DNA from: a virus
Reading direction: 5' to 3' (one strand)
Length of the DNA stretch: 38,683 nt
Virus record (IMG/VR): IMGVR_UViG_3300033388_001850
Span: 1 to 38,683 of that record
Part shown: positions 38,588 to 38,683 of the stretch, in pieces
Position numbering within the stretch: the first letter of the stretch is position 1
Layout: each line of letters begins with the position of its first letter
The notes under the pieces: model-generated
Databases searched by the model: none
What the model saw: only the letters and a program-made list of their open reading frames with translations
Told to the model about the DNA's origin: nothing
Made by a program: the position numbers and the translations under genes

Positions 38588-38683
38588 AGAATAAACACTT
38601 ACCCAGCCTTTCAAGGGTTGGGTATTTTTAAATAATGAGGAGGTTTTATGAACAATTTTAATTTTAATACAAAGACAGGTACA
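38570..38683. repeat. Terminal overlap, copy 2 (identical to 1-114)
   Basis: The last 114 bases repeat the start of the window, with the tail tube end, a terminator (38599-38628) and the first codons of the next gene. This supports a closed circular sequence. Confidence 0.95.
38648..38683 (+). CDS. Tail assembly chaperone-type protein, N-terminal end (partial, duplicated)
   Basis: The first 12 codons of the gene whose full copy is at 79-534, shown again because of the contig overlap. Confidence 0.9.
   Translation, partial: MNNFNFNTKTGT

Noticed and set aside
1-38683. tRNA genes, CRISPR arrays, diversity-generating retroelement
   Set aside because: I found no cloverleaf-like sequence, no regularly spaced repeats and no reverse transcriptase or template/variable repeat pair when reading the window.

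Overview
The window is a complete genome of a tailed dsDNA phage with long non-contractile (siphovirus) morphology. Its first 114 bases are identical to its last 114 (38570-38683), so the unit is a circularly closing contig of about 38,569 bp that opens inside the end of the tail tube gene. All convincing genes are on the + strand. The DNA is A+T rich, roughly one third G+C by eye. Shine-Dalgarno sites are strong, GTG and TTG starts are frequent, and TGA is used as a stop. The endolysin is an N-acetylmuramoyl-L-alanine amidase, so the host has peptidoglycan. Together with the A118/SPP1-like gene order this points to a low-GC Bacillota host or relative. I see no integrase, no opposing lysogeny module, no tRNA and no CRISPR.

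Layout from the packaging genes: terminase small and large subunits (25303-27272), two small genes, and the portal (27664-29109). Next comes an accessory fibre/decoration block (29126-32574). A minor capsid gene follows, broken in two by an HNH/AP2 homing endonuclease gene (32640-34468). A small promoter-terminator unit (34461-34566) precedes a strong promoter (34571-34599). Then come scaffold, major capsid, head-tail connectors and tail tube (34683-38587), continuing through the contig join into the tail chaperone-type genes, a zinc-finger micro-ORF, tape measure, distal tail/baseplate genes and a receptor-binding type protein (79-6960). The lysis region (6970-10136) holds small membrane proteins, a sigma-like HTH gene, two holin candidates, and an amidase followed by a phosphodiester glycosidase-like domain. 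The early region holds recombination and replication genes (10401-16133): an RHH protein, an SMC/RecF-type ATPase, an Arc-like RHH regulator, an annealase candidate, a RecE-like nuclease, a PD-(D/E)XK resolvase-like protein and an NdpA-like protein. After it comes a PAPS-reductase-family operon (16472-20296) with an orphan Phd-like protein and many small Cys-rich proteins. An XRE repressor and replisome organizer with internal iterons (20403-21459) follow, then about a dozen small accessory genes up to the terminase.

Two places look like translational recoding and are the most interesting part of the window. (1) The endolysin ends at a perfect A AAA AAG slippery heptamer (8930-8936); a -1 shift there fuses the amidase to the NAGPA-like domain, which has no convincing start of its own. 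(2) Just downstream of the inserted homing endonuclease, the 3' part of the minor capsid gene hits TGA directly after a TGT Cys codon. A jump of peptidyl-tRNA-Cys over UGAC to the next UGC restores exactly the family sequence N-C-R-H. This recalls the phage T4 gene 60 bypass element next to the homing endonuclease MobE. Both are inferences from sequence and need experimental or comparative tests.
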